Source: Cardiocondyla obscurior (Eukaryota > Arthropoda > Insecta > Hymenoptera > Formicidae). From it: 64,000 nucleotides of DNA. Position numbers and translations under genes: made by a program. Below, one piece after another: positions 47,197-56,363 of this stretch. The DNA lies in contig NC_091870.1 in the NCBI RefSeq assembly GCF_019399895.1, positions 5,191,001-5,255,000 of the forward strand, given 5' to 3'. Position 1 is the first letter of the stretch; every line of letters starts with the position of its first letter. The notes below the pieces were generated by a model. The model made no database searches. It saw only the letters and a program-made list of their open reading frames with translations, and had not been told where the DNA came from.

Positions 47197-48793
47197 TTAA
47201 GGGGAAGCTAAAGCCGTCGCCGAACTTGCACGGCGTCGATATGACAGGCCAAGCGCAAATTCCGTACCGGAACGTGGCGACATCTGGAGCCTTGTAATAC
47301 GCGTGCATATAAGAATGACAGACCTTTGCCTGTGTGCTAGCTTTGCCTGTTTGCTAGCTTTGCCTGCTTGTCTATTCTGTCCTGTCCATCTTGATGACCA
47401 TGTGCAAAGAGGAATTATATTTTTTATAAATAAATTGTTACAGCGTAATAAATAATTTATTTATAAAAAATATGATTTCTCTCTGCACATGGTATTATAA
47501 AAAAAAAATTAAAAAAAAAGAAATTATAAGTACATAACGGGACTCGAACCGGCGCTCGCACGGTCGTCAAATTAGCAGGTCCGCTGTTAGCCGTTGCGCT
47601 ACAGAGATATTTCAGTAGTTTAGGCGAAGTTACTGGTACTTGTATGGCAATAGTACCATTTCAACATTTACAAAAAATGTGTGTAATAATCAGCTAGATT
47701 ATTGGAAAATTGAATATTCTAGCTGTCTAATTCACATATTTAGTGTAAATGTTGAAATGCTACTGTGTCAAGTATCAACCATGGTACTTTCCACTTATAA
47801 AAGTCATAACTTATTCATTCATGTATGTAGCTGATACCAGAAGCAAAATATGTATAATATATACATTCTTATAAACGGATTAAACATATATTTCAATCCG
47901 TTTATAAGAATGTATATATTATACATATTTTGCTTCTGGTATCAGCTACATACATAAATGAATAAGTTATGACTTTTATAAGTGGAAAGTACCATGTTGA
48001 TACTTGACACAGTAGCATTTCAACATTTACACTAAATATGTGAATTAGACAGCTAGAATATTCAATTTTCCAATAATCTAGCTGATATACACACATTTTG
48101 TAAATGAAATATTACTATTGCCATACAACTAAGCTCTTTACTAATCTGAACAACACGTAATTCTCATTATGTACTTATAACTTTTTAATTTTTTTACCAT
48201 GTGCAGAGAGAAATCATATTTTTATAAATAAATTATTTATTACGCTGTAACAATTTATTTATAAAAATATAATTCCTCTTTGCACATGGTCATCAAGATG
48301 GACAGGACAGAAAAGCAGGCAAAGCTAGCAAACAGGCAAAGGTCTGTTATTCTATATGAACACATGTATGTACAACACTGCCATCTATCCTGTGACGCCG
48401 GAACTAATCTTGCTCGTTTTCGTGACATTTTACCAAAATGGCACATGCTGACCCGTGCACATTTTGCTAAATCGTAAATTTGACTATTCTTTTTTGTTAG
48501 CCTTCGAATCGTAATTTCAAGTGCGCCATTCTTTTCTTTGATGTTTCAGGAATTTCGGACAGGTCTCTGTTTGTGCGTCTAAGCGATATAACCTATGCAG
48601 TAAATAAATGTTTCGTAGGTGAACACATAAAAAATAATTTTTTCGCATATTTTATATCAAACTGACCAGTTCGATATTCATAAGCGTGCGTACTTTAATC
48701 CTGGAGAAGGATTTTTTATTCCGTTCAGCCGTTTAGAAAAATAGTCGAATTTACGATTGCGTGGTAAAACAGGAAGGTTTAGCTTCCCCTTAA
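47197..48793. mobile_element. TTAA-flanked foldback element B (1.6 kb), tandem with A
   Basis: It begins at the TTAA that closes element A (47197-47200) and ends TTTAGCTTCCCCTTAA at 48790-48793. Layout and orientation are the same as A, with the palindrome centred near 47884. One shared TTAA joins A and B. Sequence identity to A is high, with scattered indels; the right-arm tRNA-like module is degraded (48120-48180). Confidence 0.75.
47533..47612 (-). repeat. tRNA-like module, left arm of element B
   Basis: Same A-box-like and perfect B-box (GGTTCGAGTCC) arrangement as in element A, outward-facing and followed by T-rich sequence on its own strand. Confidence 0.6.
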
Positions 48794-49907
48794 CCAGTGG
48801 TCGCAAATTTGGTACGACGGCAACAGACGCAAACGACTGTAGCTTCGTGTCCGTGTGTTTTAATCGGGGTCGAGCTGTAGAAAGGAGCAAAATATATTCC
48901 TGACTCTCTAGTCTTTCAGCTATAGTCGGTGTCGCACTGTCGCACAGTCGCGCCCGTCGCGGTAGCCACGGTTACTTCGATGCTCTCGATGTGAAATATT
49001 TGTCACTAACTCGTATTGCTGTGCTGGTGATAGACATGACGCGAGAAATTACCACGTCTGCTGGAAAACATTAATAAATAAATATTAACATATATGTTAC
49101 GTTACTAATAAAAATACATATTTATTTAATCCCTTCTTAATCCCTTCCATCAATTAATGCAAAATGGATATTTTTTATGCAACGATTAACGCATTTCGCG
49201 ATGTTAAAATTTATTATGTTTAATACGAATAAATGCATGCACATAGAATTTAATTTTGTTGATTATTAATGTTAAATGTACATCGAAACGTCGTAGTTTT
49301 TAAGATAATATTTTTTTATGTTTCAATAGTATTTGAATAATTTATGTTTATATTTTTAGCACTTCGCGGCTGTACTTACTTAACAAATTCATATCTTTAA
49401 CGAAATCGTTTGTTGTCACGTAATTGTTGTTGCTATGGACTTCAAGTTTCCGATGTTGCGTTTCAACATCAAAAAGAAGTCATTTCAATTGTTTAAACAA
49501 TCTTTTTTGCAAAAAATTCATCGGAATCGGACGTAGAACAACTCTGTGATGTTAACAAATAAAAAATTTTGAAAATCGGACAATCTGTTTTCGAAATATC
49601 CATTTGTTAACTAAGGAAAATGACAATTTCGAGCAAAAAATTGTACAGTGTCACTCGCAGCATCGTCCGATAGCAGAATCTGATGAGTGACTTTTTTGCA
49701 TAATAAATTTTTTAAACAATTTTGCAAAAAAGTTATTTTATCGGAATCGGACGTTGAACGACCCTGTCATATTAACAAACAAAAAATTACGAAAATCCGA
49801 TACTCGGTTTTCAAAATATCCATTTGTTAACTAGAGAAAATGACAATTTCGAGCAAAAAATTGTACGGTGTCAGAGAAAAATATAAAAATTTGTTTTTTA
49901 TAACTAC
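48794..49907 (+). repeat. Composite repeat, copy 2 (uninterrupted)
   Basis: This is the contiguous version of the repeat split at 27800-28137 / 32889-33725. It includes two tandem ~180-bp subunits at 49500-49880 (CGGAATCGGACGT...CCATTTGTTAAC...TTGTAC-GTGTCA). The right side is cut by the 3' LTR of the retrovirus-like element. Confidence 0.6.
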
Positions 49908-50331
49908 TGTTACGTCAGGAGGATTAATTTCTATTTAATTAATCAATTGGAAGGAATTCCTCGGAATGGTCTGTGCTGGTAGGGTAGGGAGGTGACGTAC
50001 CACCGAATTTATGTGAGATTCGAAATTCGAATCTACACGTTTTACGCGCAGAATACTTTTCGGATTTCAAATGAGCGCGTAAGTGGTTCTTTTTAGAGAA
50101 AGGAAATGAATCCTTATTCTCTGGGATAGAACCGGGCGTGATTGATCGCTTAGGCAGGATAGTTTAGGGTAATAATTAAATAATTAGTCCACGATTTTAA
50201 TAACACTAATTAACAATTTAATTAAAAATAAATGACTCTAATTACAAAAATCGAAAATAATCTATAGATGGCGAATAGGCAATTCAAAAACTCATACAGT
50301 GCATTTAAAATATAAAAATAGCGTAAAAGTT

Positions 50332-50337
50332 TTTATT
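50332..50337 (-). terminator. Putative LTR polyadenylation signal AATAAA
   Basis: Minus-strand AATAAA downstream of the LTR reading frame, about 1.5 kb after the TATA box. If used, the repeated R region would include the whole accessory frame. Another signal cannot be excluded. Confidence 0.4.
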
Positions 50338-50466
50338 TTACAAATCAAATAATACGAGAATGGTAATGTACGAATGAGTAAATATAATTTTAACATTGCG
50401 GTGTTGAGAACTTTACAATATTTAAATGAGTGTAAGGGTGTGCATGTGTGTGTGTATGTGTGTGTG

Positions 50467-51296
50467 TTAATCTATTGTGACCTCTTCGATTTCCACCACC
50501 CTCGCGGTGGATCTCGGGAAAACGAGGTCAATTAATCGCATCGGAGCCAGGAACGGAAATTCCACCCCGGGATAATAAATAAAGAAATGAGAATCAGGAT
50601 CAGACCGAGCTGCCTGAATCCTGATCTCTTCTGGCTCGAAGTGGTCAGGGCCGATGGAGAAGGCCCTTTCCGGGACAGGATCTGTCCACGGAGTACAGGC
50701 CCTGCGGAGGAGCTCCAGGAGAGGATCTATAACCTCTCTCGGTTCTGGATGCTCCTCGAGGATCTCTATACTCGGGACCGGAGATGGAGGTTGATCGGGG
50801 AAGTCTACTCCTGGGAGAGAGATTGAGTCATCTTCACCCAGAGAGTCGGCTTCCTCAGGTTCGAAGGGAAAAGGAGGTGGTGAAAGAGGAGTGGAACAGA
50901 CTCTTGGCTCATCTCCGGGAAACCGTGGCTCGAAGATGAGGGAAGAATTCGGAGTATAAGAAGGAGTCGTGGGGCGGAATAATTCCGTTTCAGGCTCCGT
51001 GGACTGAGACGAAAGATTTTGGTCGTCGGTAGGATTCGTAACTGACTCCTCTTCTTCTGGGAAATAGCCGTATAACGGCTCCGGATCGCCGCGGATAGGA
51101 GATGGTGGCGGTGGGCCTGGACGAGGAGACCAAGGTCTCTCCTCGTTGCGCGCGGGAGACACAAATACTTCCTCACTCGGTGCCGCCGCGAGCAGGTATT
51201 GCACGAAGAAGCGGCGGACTAAATCTCTCAGATTTTTGATCTGTTTATTCCGCCGCGCTCGACTCTTCCTCAGCGTTTTCTTATTTTGAGATTCCA
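50467..51296 (-). CDS. LTR-encoded accessory protein, spliced, 276 codons, unrecognised
   Basis: The frame has no ATG of its own near the start; it opens right after a splice acceptor (ATTTTAG, 51298-51297) with TGGAATCTC. An upstream consensus donor in the same LTR (CCTAAAA|GTAAGT at 51737/51736) would join A to TG, making ATG in a strong context (A at -3, G at +4). The protein has an N-terminal Arg/Lys-rich patch (RKSRARRNKQIKN) like nuclear-localisation or RNA-binding arginine motifs. A long acidic proline/serine-rich region and a hydrophobic C-terminal segment follow. No known family recognised. The frame continues, unbroken, in the visible part of the 5' LTR. Confidence 0.6.
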
Positions 51297-51737
51297 CTAA
51301 AATTATTAATTGATTTTAATTAAATCTGAATTTAATTTTTGGAATGTTTGATAACAATGGAGGGAAGGAGATTCGTCATCGACGAATTCCGAAGGTCTCG
51401 ATCCGGCCATGAAAGATTCCGCATAATCTGTCTTTGGCGAGAACCGCTTCCCGATTCTTTAGCTGAGAACAGTCGCCAAAGTTCCAGCGATATTTCGCGG
51501 AGTTGACCACAGAAAATCGCTAGTTTTTCGACAGCATGTCTCAACCGGTGTTCGGGAGCAGATATTCTCACACATTTAACAGATCACGGGATCAATCAGC
51601 ACAAAATCAAAACCGCGGATCTTCAACTCGGACATTTCTTTCTCTCAGACAACATTTGAAAACAATTAATCAAGATAACTACATTTAGTGGAATCGTGTT
51701 TTTCGCCCAAGTACATATTAAATCGTAGGGACTTACT
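51297..51737 (-). promoter_or_regulatory. Putative LTR intron (donor and acceptor pair)
   Basis: The donor AAAA|GTAAGTCC after 51737 and the acceptor AATAATTTTAG at 51298-51297 bound a 440-nt intron downstream of the LTR TATA box. The first exon, from the predicted transcription start, contains no ATG by my reading, so the junction ATG would be the first. In the 5' LTR the same donor could also serve the env and Tudor acceptors. Confidence 0.55.
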
Positions 51738-51871
51738 TTTAGGAGATCTTCAACTGCTTCCTCGATAGGTTTGGATCGACTTGCACACTCAAAGCACTCA
51801 CGATAGATTTAAGTAAACTGATTCGGCTTGTGGCTGAGATGCAAGAGAGCGTGCTCAGCCTGAGCACAAGA

Positions 51872-51878
51872 TTTTATA
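51872..51878 (-). promoter_or_regulatory. LTR TATA box
   Basis: Minus-strand CTTATAAAATC lies about 750 bp inside the LTR, 135-140 bp upstream of the splice donor. A start about 30 bases downstream (near 51845) would give a ~110-nt first exon. Confidence 0.55.
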
Positions 51879-52628
51879 AGCTCGGAAAAGGGGAGGACTC
51901 TTCCCGAATTTTCATTTTTCTGAGATTCTAATCTCTCATTCGCAGAGCTTATTCCTCCACTTTTCCTATCTCAAAATTATTGGGCACTCGCACTTCGTCC
52001 CTTCTCTATTTTAAGTTTTCGCCCTTAGTTTCTAGATTTTGGTGAGGAGTTCCCGAAGTCCATTGGTTTTAAGGAAGTAATGTGCCTACGAAGCACCCCC
52101 GCTTCAACGAGTTACCCCTTCCGAGCCTTCCAGAATTTTTCTATCATTTCCATCGAGAGATGGTTAGGTAACTCTTACATTCCATATGACGTATGGGTAC
52201 CCGGCTTTATTGCCTTTGCCTGCGTCACATACTCCGGTAATTTCGGGTCGCTCGCGCCCTTGGTTTTTCTAAAGCTCGGGATCGGTACGCAATTACAATT
52301 TTTAAAAGAAAGTTATTTTTCCTTTCCTATGACGGACAGGTTATCAAAGTTGAAATATTTATGAGCTCTTAAATTCTGATTTTTTGTATTATGTCTAGAC
52401 AAATTCTTTGTCTGACATCCTGTTGGCGCCCGTTCGCAATTTGTTACATGTTTTTAATGCTTCCACGCAACAAATTGTCCCGGAATATGTGAACGTCTAT
52501 TGAATTTATTTTCTGAAGGACTCTGAAATTCCTTTTTTTTATATTACAATGGACTACGGTCTACCTTCCCCTTAACTAAAATTTTAATATACGTCGAAAA
52601 AAAGAGACGCGGAGTCGGAGACGTAACA

Positions 52629-52637
52629 CCCCCCGAC
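52629..52637 (-). promoter_or_regulatory. Polypurine tract
   Basis: Minus-strand GTCGGGGGG ends exactly where the 3' LTR begins (TGTTACG), the position required for plus-strand DNA priming. It is short but G-rich. Confidence 0.6.
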
Positions 52638-53475
52638 TTAGACAAATGTTGGGGCTTTAATTCACAACATTTGCATAGAATAAAAAGTTCTCTTTTTTTC
52701 GTAGTTTTATACTTAGTTCTAAGAACTCATACATTTTTATTTTCCTTTTAGGCTATCATTTTATATTTGTATATTCTAGAAAGATTTTTTCTCAATTTGT
52801 TCAATTCTCTGCACATATATATATATATATATATATATTCACTTATAAAAATTTTAAAAACGAAATTCTAATAGTATTTCCTATGTCGACTATAAGTGAT
52901 TGCAGGCTAAGGTTTATTTTTCCTTCGTTTCTAGAACGAATAGATTTTGACGCTACACGGGAGACTTCTTTTAGAGATTAAATCTCCATTAGTCAGGTTT
53001 GATTTTAATAGCTTAGGATTGTTCTTGACCTTGTCAAATTTGAAACAGAACAATGTGGCGTTTTTTCCGCTCACCATTATGTGTGTGTTTCTTTCAACAC
53101 TACACTCAAATTTGGGGTCTATTGAACATTTTAATGAATGGTCTCCTGACCGCTCATTCTTGGTTTGGCTACACGCTTTTCCGACTGACGCGTGGCCTTC
53201 TCCCCTCCACTCCTCCTTGAGTGGAACTACTGTGTCCTCCTTTCCTTTTTCTGCAATCTCTTATTTTTGTCTTACGTTACTAAGGTTTTTTTCTTATTTT
53301 TTTTTTTTTTTTTTTAATATATATATATGTGCAATTTTTGACTTAAATAATTAGTTTCATGAGGAAGAAAAAAAAATAATAGCCTAATATTTTACTTATC
53401 AACTAATACATCCTTAGGAGTATCAATATTACTAATACGCAATTTAAAATTATAAAAATGTTTTATTATGGTTTA
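52638..53475 (-). other. Retroelement region between Tudor gene and 3' LTR
   Basis: Non-coding on the element strand, with an (AT)n tract at 52818-52838 and poly(T) near 53290-53314. Plus-strand frames here are shadows. Confidence 0.5.
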
Positions 53476-54174
53476 CTACAGAGATCCTGGGGACCTTATC
53501 TTCCTAAATTCTGGCCGTTCTATTACATTATTAGGCCCTATTATATGATTTATAATTACGTTGGAGCTTCTTAATGCCGCTCCTGCCTGCTCCAACGCAT
53601 GGGCGAGGTCATGCCTCCGGAAGTCGTCCGGCCGGTGGGTTGAGAAGTCCACCTCGGCGAACTCTCCCCCCGAGGCCCGCCGGATCCTTATTTCTCCCCA
53701 CTCTTTTTCTATCAGGGCCTTAGTAAGAATGATGTCCCTCTCTGTCCAGCCGGTGGGAGACACTGGCCGGATCCCATGCGCCCCGCATGGAATGGCCTGC
53801 CATGGTTGCTCCCTAAATCGGTTCTCGAGGTGGCAACAGTCGAACTTGCGGCGATGTATTTTCCGCCCCCAGTCCTTTAGATGGATGGTGACGTCAGTGT
53901 GAGACGTCACCTCCGTGATGATCCCTCGCTGCCACCGTCTCCCCTCCTTTACGGCAACCAGAGTCCCGACATGAACACGATCGGGCGCCATTGTGAGCTT
54001 CGTCCCGATCCTCTTCATTCTCATAGTTAGGTAGTCTAAGAGCTCGTTCAACTCGTCCTGCCCGTTTTTTAGTTTCACCCAGAACAGCGTGGGCGACTCC
54101 ACCTCCAACACCATGGCCTCCAGGAACGATCGAGTTAAATGGTAGGTGTTAATTATTGGAATTGTAGCCTCCAT
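53476..54174 (-). CDS. Tudor-domain accessory protein of the retrovirus-like element
   Basis: A 232-codon frame opens at an ATG in strong context (AAAAATGG), 162 bases after env. It reads like an extended Tudor domain: VLEVESPTLFWVKL (residues 22-35) and a helix. The Tudor core follows, with VGTLVAVKEGRRWQRGIITEV (69-89) and VTIHLKDWGRKI (95-106), where Tudor proteins usually have DYGN. Then REQPWQAIPCGAHGIRPV (121-138) and an OB/nuclease-like second half with FAEVDFS and DLAHALEQAG (172-198). Such domains bind symmetric dimethylarginine on Piwi-type proteins and organise piRNA granules. Here the usual Asn after DYG is Arg and Tyr is Trp, so ligand specificity may differ. A splice acceptor (TTGTTTTTAG, 54205-54204) lies just upstream. 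Confidence 0.75.
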   Translation of the reverse strand: MEATIPIINTYHLTRSFLEAMVLEVESPTLFWVKLKNGQDELNELLDYLTMRMKRIGTKLTMAPDRVHVGTLVAVKEGRRWQRGIITEVTSHTDVTIHLKDWGRKIHRRKFDCCHLENRFREQPWQAIPCGAHGIRPVSPTGWTERDIILTKALIEKEWGEIRIRRASGGEFAEVDFSTHRPDDFRRHDLAHALEQAGAALRSSNVIINHIIGPNNVIERPEFRKIRSPGSL

Positions 54175-54203
54175 TTTTCAATTAAATCTTCTTTCTTCTT
54201 GTT

Positions 54204-54205
54204 CT
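54204..54205 (-). promoter_or_regulatory. Putative splice acceptor for the Tudor gene
   Basis: Minus-strand CTACTTGTTTTTAG precedes the Tudor ATG by 29 bases, so the gene could be expressed from a spliced subgenomic RNA. Confidence 0.45.
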
Positions 54206-54336
54206 AAAAACAAGTAGGCTTTAGAAAAAGGGTAAAATAATAAGAGAAATACTTGATGTCAAATTGTTGCATAAGAATTAAAAAAAACGTTGCATGTACG
54301 GAAATACATGAGGAGAAAAATATAATGGCTGAAATT

Positions 54337-56343
54337 TTAATGTTTTAACCCCAGAGAATAAGTTGCATTTTCTCGGGCAGGTAAAAGTGGATAGTGTCGT
54401 TCCGTGTCTGCTTCATGGTTTGTTCCAGATTCTTCAACTGGATATAAATCGTTTTGTATTTGTTTCAAATTCTCTTGTTCCGGCATTACGGGTGCACTAG
54501 GTTTCTCATATCTTGGTCTCTTTTCTCCCAGATGTAGTAAGAGTTGAGTTAATGAATCCCAGATGGCTCCGATTAAATATAATGACCATCCGTATACTGT
54601 ATGTAGTGCATAGCCATGAACAAGAGTATCGAGTATTAATTTAATTCCGCGAATACATAGGAATATTCCCAGCATTCCGGCACTGACATTTCCAAAAATC
54701 AAAAATTTACTCCACATTTTATTCCATGCGGAGGTGGCTACTTTTTCTATTGATGCCTCGTCCATGAGGTTAGAAATTAATCCTCCATGGATCGACGTAG
54801 CTTCTCCCATTACTCCCCTTGCTACTGTGTTAAGTAACGCGGGTCGTTCAGCAGGGAACATTATATGATCTCTCAGATGTTCGAGATCTTTTTCACTGTA
54901 AATTCCGCTGGCTGCTAAGGATCCTGGATTTGTATAATGCCATGTAGGTTTAGTCATTGGCTTGATTGTTATTGGAGGCAATGTTCGTTCTGGCGTAGGT
55001 ATCATTCGATACCATCCGTCATTCAAGAAATACATCGGAGGAATTACTCGGTTACATGAAATTTGAGTTCCAGTTTTCGTTAGTATGTGCGTTCGTGGTG
55101 ATAAGAAGTATGTGTCATTACTTCTTAATACCGGTAGCTCGGAATAACACTCTCTTACATGCTGAATTTTAACATCTACTGGCGTGCATTTAATTATATG
55201 TACAACTTCGCCTGATATTACGGCCATATAGCCAGGTCCTTTCATTATTTGATATGCAAATTCATCGGGTGAATTAACGGCAATACTCAATGCATTTTTT
55301 AATACTTGCTGTTCTAAATTACAGCGTTGTTTTAACACATCTCGATACAGAGAATTCATCTGAGATCGGATATGTTTTTCCACGTATACAAATTTTGAAT
55401 TCACATAAGTGAATATATCTAAATTCTCAACGGGTAATGGTCGTTTGCGTGCGAATGATTCTCCTTTTGTGGTTTCTAAAATAAGCAGTTTAGGATGTTC
55501 TGTTTTTATTAATGTATATCCGCATAAAGGTTCTTCTCCTGTTTTAGTTAAAGCAAAAGTTACGTCGTTAGTTGATAATGAATATACAATTTGTGGTTTT
55601 TCGTAGAGTGTATCGAGCATTCGGTTAGCGTATCCTTCGTATAGAATGTCATAATTATTGAATTTACAATAATCAGTCGGTAATGTTTGCCAAAATGTGT
55701 AACCTCCGTCGATATCTATGCAGTTATTATCTGCATAAGTACAGGCGGTTCCGGATCGTAATCGAATCTGATTTGTTTCTAAATTAACAGTTGCTTGGTG
55801 AGTGGTTAAAGTAATGGTAATTATGGCTTGCACTACGACATTGTGCCAGCTGCCATACGGATCAGAGTAATAACTGCCTGAGCATTGTCCGTCCATACTT
55901 GTTGTTCCTGCGAGTGTAACTGGTCGCATTATTGTTTGATTCACTTTTAATCCATAAACATGTGTATAAGTAGAGAAAGAAAATGATCCGGTTGCATGCA
56001 TCTTTTTGCATTGATCTGCTGTGGTTTCGAAAACGTATTCAGCTTGTCCGTTAGTCACAATTGAAGTATGTGAATGCATTCCACAGTAATATACGTGTCG
56101 ATTAATTGATACTTTGCATTGTATCACTTGCAATCCTTCGAATTTTGATATTTGAAGCAGCTGTATATAAGTTCGGTCTACTTGAGGTTGAGTTAATGGT
56201 ATATTGCAATTTTCAACGTCTAATAATGATAGAGTCGTAATATTCAAATTCGCAGATCCACAATCGTAGCCAATTATTCCGTTTATTTCAGAAACGTGCA
56301 TGAAGACAATCGCGCCGATAATCCATTTAAATCTCGAATCCAT
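54337..56343 (-). CDS. env: Envelope glycoprotein, chuvirus-like
   Basis: The preferred start is the ATG at 56343, which directly follows a splice acceptor (GTATTTTCAG); an in-frame ATG at 56367 overlaps the pol stop. A signal peptide (WIIGAIVFMHVSEING) precedes a Cys-rich ectodomain beginning YDCGSANLNITT. The ectodomain has many cysteines and N-glycosylation sites and the segment RLRSGTACTYADNNCIDIDG. Near the C-terminus is a hydrophobic membrane region (FLIFGNVSAGMLGIFLCIRG, then LYLIGAIWDSLTQLLL) and a ~75-residue tail. By pattern it resembles glycoproteins of chuviruses (negative-strand RNA viruses), which are known to have been captured by insect LTR elements. No stop or shift is seen. 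Confidence 0.75.
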   Translation of the reverse strand: MDSRFKWIIGAIVFMHVSEINGIIGYDCGSANLNITTLSLLDVENCNIPLTQPQVDRTYIQLLQISKFEGLQVIQCKVSINRHVYYCGMHSHTSIVTNGQAEYVFETTADQCKKMHATGSFSFSTYTHVYGLKVNQTIMRPVTLAGTTSMDGQCSGSYYSDPYGSWHNVVVQAIITITLTTHQATVNLETNQIRLRSGTACTYADNNCIDIDGGYTFWQTLPTDYCKFNNYDILYEGYANRMLDTLYEKPQIVYSLSTNDVTFALTKTGEEPLCGYTLIKTEHPKLLILETTKGESFARKRPLPVENLDIFTYVNSKFVYVEKHIRSQMNSLYRDVLKQRCNLEQQVLKNALSIAVNSPDEFAYQIMKGPGYMAVISGEVVHIIKCTPVDVKIQHVRECYSELPVLRSNDTYFLSPRTHILTKTGTQISCNRVIPPMYFLNDGWYRMIPTPERTLPPITIKPMTKPTWHYTNPGSLAASGIYSEKDLEHLRDHIMFPAERPALLNTVARGVMGEATSIHGGLISNLMDEASIEKVATSAWNKMWSKFLIFGNVSAGMLGIFLCIRGIKLILDTLVHGYALHTVYGWSLYLIGAIWDSLTQLLLHLGEKRPRYEKPSAPVMPEQENLKQIQNDLYPVEESGTNHEADTERHYPLLPARENATYSLGLKH

Positions 56344-56345
56344 CT
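56344..56345 (-). promoter_or_regulatory. Putative env splice acceptor
   Basis: Minus-strand AAATTGTATTTTCAG ends immediately before the ATG at 56343, the arrangement expected for a spliced env message. Confidence 0.6.
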
Positions 56346-56363
56346 GAAAATACAATTTTATTT

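Larger units (their letters stand above)
45541..47200. mobile_element. TTAA-flanked foldback element A (1.66 kb)
   Basis: The left end TTAAGGGGAAGCTAAA and right end TTTAGCTTCTCCTTAA form a 12-bp terminal inverted repeat next to TTAA, the target typical of piggyBac-like transposons. The middle (about 45700-46760) is one long imperfect palindrome centred near 46208 (CGGATTAAA / TTTCAATCCG). No transposase is encoded. It is a non-autonomous element; the family assignment is inferred from TTAA alone. Confidence 0.75.
49908..52628 (-). repeat. 3' LTR, 2.7 kb
   Basis: On the minus strand it starts TGTTACGTCTCCGAC at 52628 and ends CCTGACGTAACA at 49908, giving a 9-bp inverted end TGTTACGTC/GACGTAACA. 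The left boundary is set by the break in identity with the 5' LTR; the right boundary by the matching inverted end next to a G6 tract. It contains a promoter, an intron and an accessory reading frame, which accounts for its unusual length. Confidence 0.85.

Noticed and set aside
50587..50826. Plus-strand 79-codon frame repeated identically at 63530-63769
   Set aside because: It is repeated only because it lies in both LTRs, and it is antisense to the longer, splice-supported accessory frame.
54337..56343. Baculovirus F-type envelope, as in classical gypsy
   Set aside because: No furin site followed by a fusion-peptide pattern or F-type heptad layout is evident; the N-terminal and cysteine pattern points elsewhere.
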